Source: CAZXCQ01 sp964639275
Lineage (GTDB): Bacteria > Desulfobacterota > DSM-4660 > Desulfatiglandales > Desulfatiglandaceae
Assembly (NCBI GenBank): GCA_964639275.1
Contig: CAZXCQ010000141.1
Coordinates: forward strand, 1 to 16,134
Direction of reading: 5' to 3'
Length of the DNA stretch: 16,134 nucleotides
Numbering within the stretch: the stretch's first letter is position 1; the number at the start of each line of letters is the position of its first letter. A model generated the notes under the pieces. It had not been told where the DNA came from. It did no database searches and saw only the letters and a program-made list of their open reading frames with translations. The translations under genes and the position numbers were made by a program. This document shows positions 13,750 to 16,134 of this stretch, piece after piece.

Positions 13750-14622
13750 TTAGTTTTTCCGGCTCCCGTCCGGATTGTATTCATACCAGCCCTTATCCGT
13801 CTTGCGGCCGAGATGACCGGCCAGGACCTTTCGCCGCAATATGGAGGGGGGGTAAAAGCGGATGTCCTTTTCCTCTTCGTATAAGTTATTGTAGGCCATT
13901 AACTGTACCTCCAGTCCGACCAAGTCCGAGGTCTCAAATGGCCCCATCCTCCTGCCAAAGGCCAGCCGCATTCCCTTGTCAATGTCTTCGGGGGTTGCCA
14001 CGCCCTGTTCGACGAGCCGCATGGCCTCCATATTGGACAACATATTGATACGATTTAGAATAAAACCGGCAATATCCCGGTTGACCAGGATCGGTTCTTT
14101 GCCGATAAATCTCACAAAATCGCTCCCAAATTGAAAGGCCTCATCACTCGTGGCGATTCCCCGAATGACTTCAACTGCCACCATCATCGGCACCGGGTTA
14201 AAGAAATGGAGCCCCACAAAGTTCTGGGGGCGCTTCAATACCGACGCGATCTCGGTGATGGGAATGGCTGAAGTGTTGGAGGCAAGGATCGTCCTGTCTC
14301 CCACCACAGAATCGATCTTTCTAAAGACCTCGTGCTTTACCGCCAACTTTTCGAAGACGGCCTCAATAACCAGGTCCGCCTCCGCAGCCGGTTGATAATC
14401 AGACGTTATCTGGATGCGACCCATGACCGTGTCAAGGTCCTCGGTGACCTTGGCCTTTTCAATAAATTTCGAAACCGACCACTCGATGTTCTTAAGGGCC
14501 TTGTCCAATAATTCCCGAGAAATGTCAGACATGACCACCGCAATTCCCTTCTGGGCGCAGACCTGGGCAATTCCGTGTCCCATGGTCCCCGCACCCACCA
14601 CAAAGACCTTGCTAAGATCCAT
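13750..14622 (-). CDS. hbd: 3-hydroxyacyl-CoA (3-hydroxybutyryl-CoA) dehydrogenase
   Basis: This 290-residue NAD-dependent enzyme of the Hbd/PaaH/SCHAD family oxidises (S)-3-hydroxyacyl-CoA to the ketone in beta-oxidation; the reverse reaction runs in butyrate-type pathways. The N-terminal Rossmann motif is GAGTMGHGIA (10-19). Active-site residues align with human SCHAD: S118 in SNTSAI, H139 in LHFFNPVPMM, E151 and N190 in GFILNR. The C-terminal helical dimerisation domain is complete, ending GRKTDKGWYEY. Length is typical. ATG 14622 follows AAAGGAG at a spacing of seven. A 125-base gap containing repeat copy B separates it from the downstream SDR gene, which makes the same type of product with an unrelated fold. 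The symbol is by family. Confidence 0.94.
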   Translation of the reverse strand: MDLSKVFVVGAGTMGHGIAQVCAQKGIAVVMSDISRELLDKALKNIEWSVSKFIEKAKVTEDLDTVMGRIQITSDYQPAAEADLVIEAVFEKLAVKHEVFRKIDSVVGDRTILASNTSAIPITEIASVLKRPQNFVGLHFFNPVPMMVAVEVIRGIATSDEAFQFGSDFVRFIGKEPILVNRDIAGFILNRINMLSNMEAMRLVEQGVATPEDIDKGMRLAFGRRMGPFETSDLVGLEVQLMAYNNLYEEEKDIRFYPPSILRRKVLAGHLGRKTDKGWYEYNPDGSRKN

Positions 14623-14648
14623 GCTTTCGCTCCTTTCTGTTAAATATC

Positions 14649-14666
14649 GAGATGACGTAACATCTC
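14649..14666. promoter_or_regulatory. Palindrome upstream of hbd, possible repressor operator
   Basis: GAGATG-ACGTAA-CATCTC is an inverted repeat with 6-base arms, located 27-44 bases upstream of the hbd start codon. Spaced palindromes of this size are common operators for TetR- or GntR-type regulators of acyl-CoA operons. No regulator gene is in the window, so the role is inference. Confidence 0.3.
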
Positions 14667-14682
14667 AAAGAACAGGGGGAAA

Positions 14683-14723
14683 GGTGTGGCATGTGGAAGA
14701 AAAAAAGACCCCCATGCCACACC
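14683..14723. repeat. Hairpin in the hbd leader
   Basis: GGTGTGGCATG (14683-14693) and CATGCCACACC (14713-14723) pair perfectly over 11 bases with a 19-base loop rich in A (T on the transcribed strand). It lies about 60-100 bases upstream of hbd within a 318-base gap, 14623-14940, that has no convincing gene. No T tract follows the stem on the minus strand, so it may be a leader structure or processing site instead of a terminator. Confidence 0.5.
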
Positions 14724-14863
14724 ACAATCGATTTGTCCCCGGGTTTTTGAGAAGTTACGAGGTGACCTACGCCATTTGGGCCTTTTGGGTATGGGATGGT
14801 TTTGTCTCCTCCTATACCACCTGTTTTGAGAGACGGCAATCCCCAATAGACTTCGGCCCGGCC

Positions 14864-14894
14864 CCCCTGCCCCCGAGGCCGTTGCCGGCAGGGG
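14864..14894. repeat. GC-rich hairpin just after the enoyl-CoA hydratase gene
   Basis: CCCCTGCC (14864-14871) and GGCAGGGG (14887-14894) form an 8-bp stem with a 15-base loop, about 46 bases past the hydratase stop on its strand. A perfect 12-base palindrome, GATCCCGGGATC (14907-14918), lies between. It has no T tract. It may stabilise the hydratase message or partly separate it from hbd. Confidence 0.35.
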
Positions 14895-14940
14895 TGAACC
14901 GGCACTGATCCCGGGATCGTCAAATAAGGGGACCGGCCGG

Positions 14941-15723
14941 CTATCTTGCCTGAAACCTGGGTTTTCTCTTTTCGAGAAAGGCGGTGATGCCTTCGTTTTT
15001 GTCCTGGGTTTCGCAGAGTTTGGAAAAGGCCTGGTTTTCAATGTCAAGCCCTTGTTCGAGCGGCAGGGAAAGGCCTCTTGATGCGGCCTTTTTGGCCGCC
15101 CGCACGGCGAGTGGCCCTTTGCCGTTGATCTTGTCTGCCAGCTCGAACGCCGCCTCCCTCAACGAGTCAAGGGGAACCACCTGCTGGACCAGCCCGATCT
15201 CCAGGGCCTTTTGAGCCGATATGGCCTCTCCTGTAAACAGAAGGTAATTTGCCCAGCCAGGCCCGATGGCACGGGGGATTCGCTGCGTGCCTCCTGCCCC
15301 CGGAATCAACCCCAGGTTTACTTCGGGGACGCCCAGTTTGGCGTGATCGGCAGCGATTCTGATGTCGCACACCAGGGCCAGTTCCAATCCGCCGCCCAGA
15401 CACAGGCCATTGATCGCCGCGATCACGGGTTTTTCAAAAGAGTCCATCCGGGTAAAAAACTTGCGTGTCGCCTGTACCCGCTTAAGACCGCTGTCGCGGT
15501 CAAGTTTTGCAAGCCCCGGGATATTGGCACCGGCCATAAAGAATTTCTCACCAGCCCCGGTGACGATCAGCGTCCAAAGGTCATCGTCCTTTGAGATCCG
15601 AAGGAGTTTTTCCAAAAACTCGTCTCGCAACTCAGGGGTCAAGGCATTGGCCGGGGGATTGTTTATGGTGGCAAGGGCCACCCGTTGAAGGACCTCTATC
15701 TGGATCTTTTCTCCTCCCATCAT
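14941..15723 (-). CDS. Enoyl-CoA hydratase/isomerase (crotonase) family
   Basis: This is predicted to hydrate 2-enoyl-CoA to 3-hydroxyacyl-CoA. Both catalytic glutamates of true hydratases are present, Glu114 in GGGLELALVCDIRIA and Glu134 in GVPEVNLGLIPGAGGTQR, twenty residues apart as in rat mitochondrial hydratase. The oxyanion-hole loop reads FFMAGANIPGL (about 62-72), slightly different from the usual AGADI. The start at ATG 15723 (260 residues) is chosen because TAAGGAG lies five bases upstream; a GTG two codons earlier overlaps that site. A second ATG follows directly. It is the most upstream gene of the cluster visible here. 318 bases separate it from hbd, so it may be transcribed separately. 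Confidence 0.93.
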   Translation of the reverse strand: MMGGEKIQIEVLQRVALATINNPPANALTPELRDEFLEKLLRISKDDDLWTLIVTGAGEKFFMAGANIPGLAKLDRDSGLKRVQATRKFFTRMDSFEKPVIAAINGLCLGGGLELALVCDIRIAADHAKLGVPEVNLGLIPGAGGTQRIPRAIGPGWANYLLFTGEAISAQKALEIGLVQQVVPLDSLREAAFELADKINGKGPLAVRAAKKAASRGLSLPLEQGLDIENQAFSKLCETQDKNEGITAFLEKRKPRFQAR

Positions 15724-15913
15724 CTGCACTCCTTATCTGTTTCCAAGGGTTCGCTTAAAATAACATAACAGTTCATCTATATTTGACTGGATAACAGGCC
15801 CGCCCTGGCCTCCGGCTCGTAAAGGGCCTACGCCTCGGAAAGCGCGACTTACACACAAGGCAGCAAGAGCCCTGTTCATACATAGACCTGAACCAAAGAT
15901 TGGCACCGTGCAA

Positions 15914-15996
15914 ATCCAGGTCTGGGCCAGGGATTCACTTGATCGTTTTCTGGTCCTGTTGATCTCTTACTTCAAATCCCTGGTCCAGATCTGGAT
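15914..15996 (+). repeat. 22-bp inverted repeat with 39-base loop
   Basis: The arms 15914-15935 and 15975-15996 pair at 20 of 22 positions. The two exceptions are G-T, which become G-U wobbles in a plus-strand RNA but A-C mismatches in a minus-strand RNA. A shorter alternative pairing, AGACCTG (15884-15890) with CAGGTCT (15917-15923), would compete with the left arm. It lies in the 411-base stretch right of the hydratase gene, which has no convincing gene. Confidence 0.6.
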
Positions 15997-16046
15997 ATAA
16001 TAGCCATGTTTTTATTAACTCTCCCATAATAATCTTGTCATTCGTC

Positions 16047-16125
16047 ATGCCGGACTTGATCCGGCATCCAGAAAAACACCCTGGATTCCGGCTTTCGCCG
16101 GAATCATTCATGCAAGAGGCTTGCA
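16047..16125. repeat. REP-like composite palindromes
   Basis: The first hairpin is ATGCCGG-ACTTGAT-CCGGCAT (16047-16067). The second is GATTCCGGC-TTTC-GCCGGAATC (16084-16105). They are joined head to head by CCAG...CTGG. A small third palindrome, TGCAAG-AGG-CTTGCA, covers 16111-16125. The phrasing CGTCATGCCGG...CATCCAG is that of a widespread bacterial extragenic palindrome family, probably spread by REP-associated transposases. A 63-codon frame across it (15935-16126, minus) is most likely not a gene. Confidence 0.75.
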
Positions 16126-16134
16126 CCCCGATGG

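Noticed and set aside
14612..15047. Minus-strand frames across the hydratase-hbd gap (about 103 and 135 codons)
   Set aside because: They overlap both neighbours, translate hairpin sequence, have proline/lysine-rich low-information content, and resemble no family I know.
15935..16126. 63-codon minus-strand frame at the right edge
   Set aside because: Most of it is a translation of the REP-like palindromes and the inverted repeat, a common source of false small genes.

Overview
The window looks like a chromosomal segment of an anaerobic Gram-negative bacterium, most likely a Desulfobacterota (deltaproteobacterial) sulfate reducer or syntroph. The reasons are a PagL-type outer-membrane protein, an Fe-S protein family that I associate with these anaerobes, and a dense acyl-CoA (beta-oxidation) gene cluster. 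This assignment rests on remembered family resemblance, not on a search. A run of exactly 100 N at 11554-11653 marks an assembly scaffold join.

Left part (1-5.7 kb, all genes on the minus strand). A 3' remnant of a 4Fe-4S protein gene comes first (272-898), followed by a secreted penicillin-acylase-family hydrolase, a GAF plus class III nucleotide cyclase, and a PagL-like lipid A deacylase. Middle part (5.8-9.6 kb). A TVP38/TMEM64 membrane protein and a transketolase form a plus-strand pair. They converge on a small conserved protein of unknown function, and a PaaI-type thioesterase follows on the minus strand.

Right part (9.1-15.7 kb, minus strand, read right to left). The order is enoyl-CoA hydratase, 3-hydroxyacyl-CoA dehydrogenase (Hbd type), SDR-type 3-hydroxyacyl-CoA dehydrogenase, a 393-aa acyl-CoA dehydrogenase, a 594-aa acyl-CoA dehydrogenase and the thioesterase. 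Together they cover the oxidation, hydration and second oxidation steps of beta-oxidation, plus CoA-ester hydrolysis. No thiolase, acyl-CoA ligase or electron-transfer flavoprotein is present in the window. The N gap falls at the end of the 393-aa dehydrogenase. Its two edges carry the same 55 bases, and collapsing them restores a stop codon and a 17-base spacing to the next gene.

The least expected structure is in the spaces between genes. A hairpin-bearing repeat of about 90 bases occurs at 9031-9122 and, inverted, at 13646-13741, with a compensatory base-pair change in its stem. A third copy at 4884-4948 shares only the tail, placed behind an unrelated hairpin. A REP-like pair of hairpins and a separate 22-bp inverted repeat lie at the right edge. 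Two gene remnants are visible: the 4Fe-4S protein and, between the 594-aa dehydrogenase and the thioesterase, what may be the tail of a nitronate monooxygenase-like gene. I saw no tRNA, rRNA, CRISPR array or intact transposase gene.
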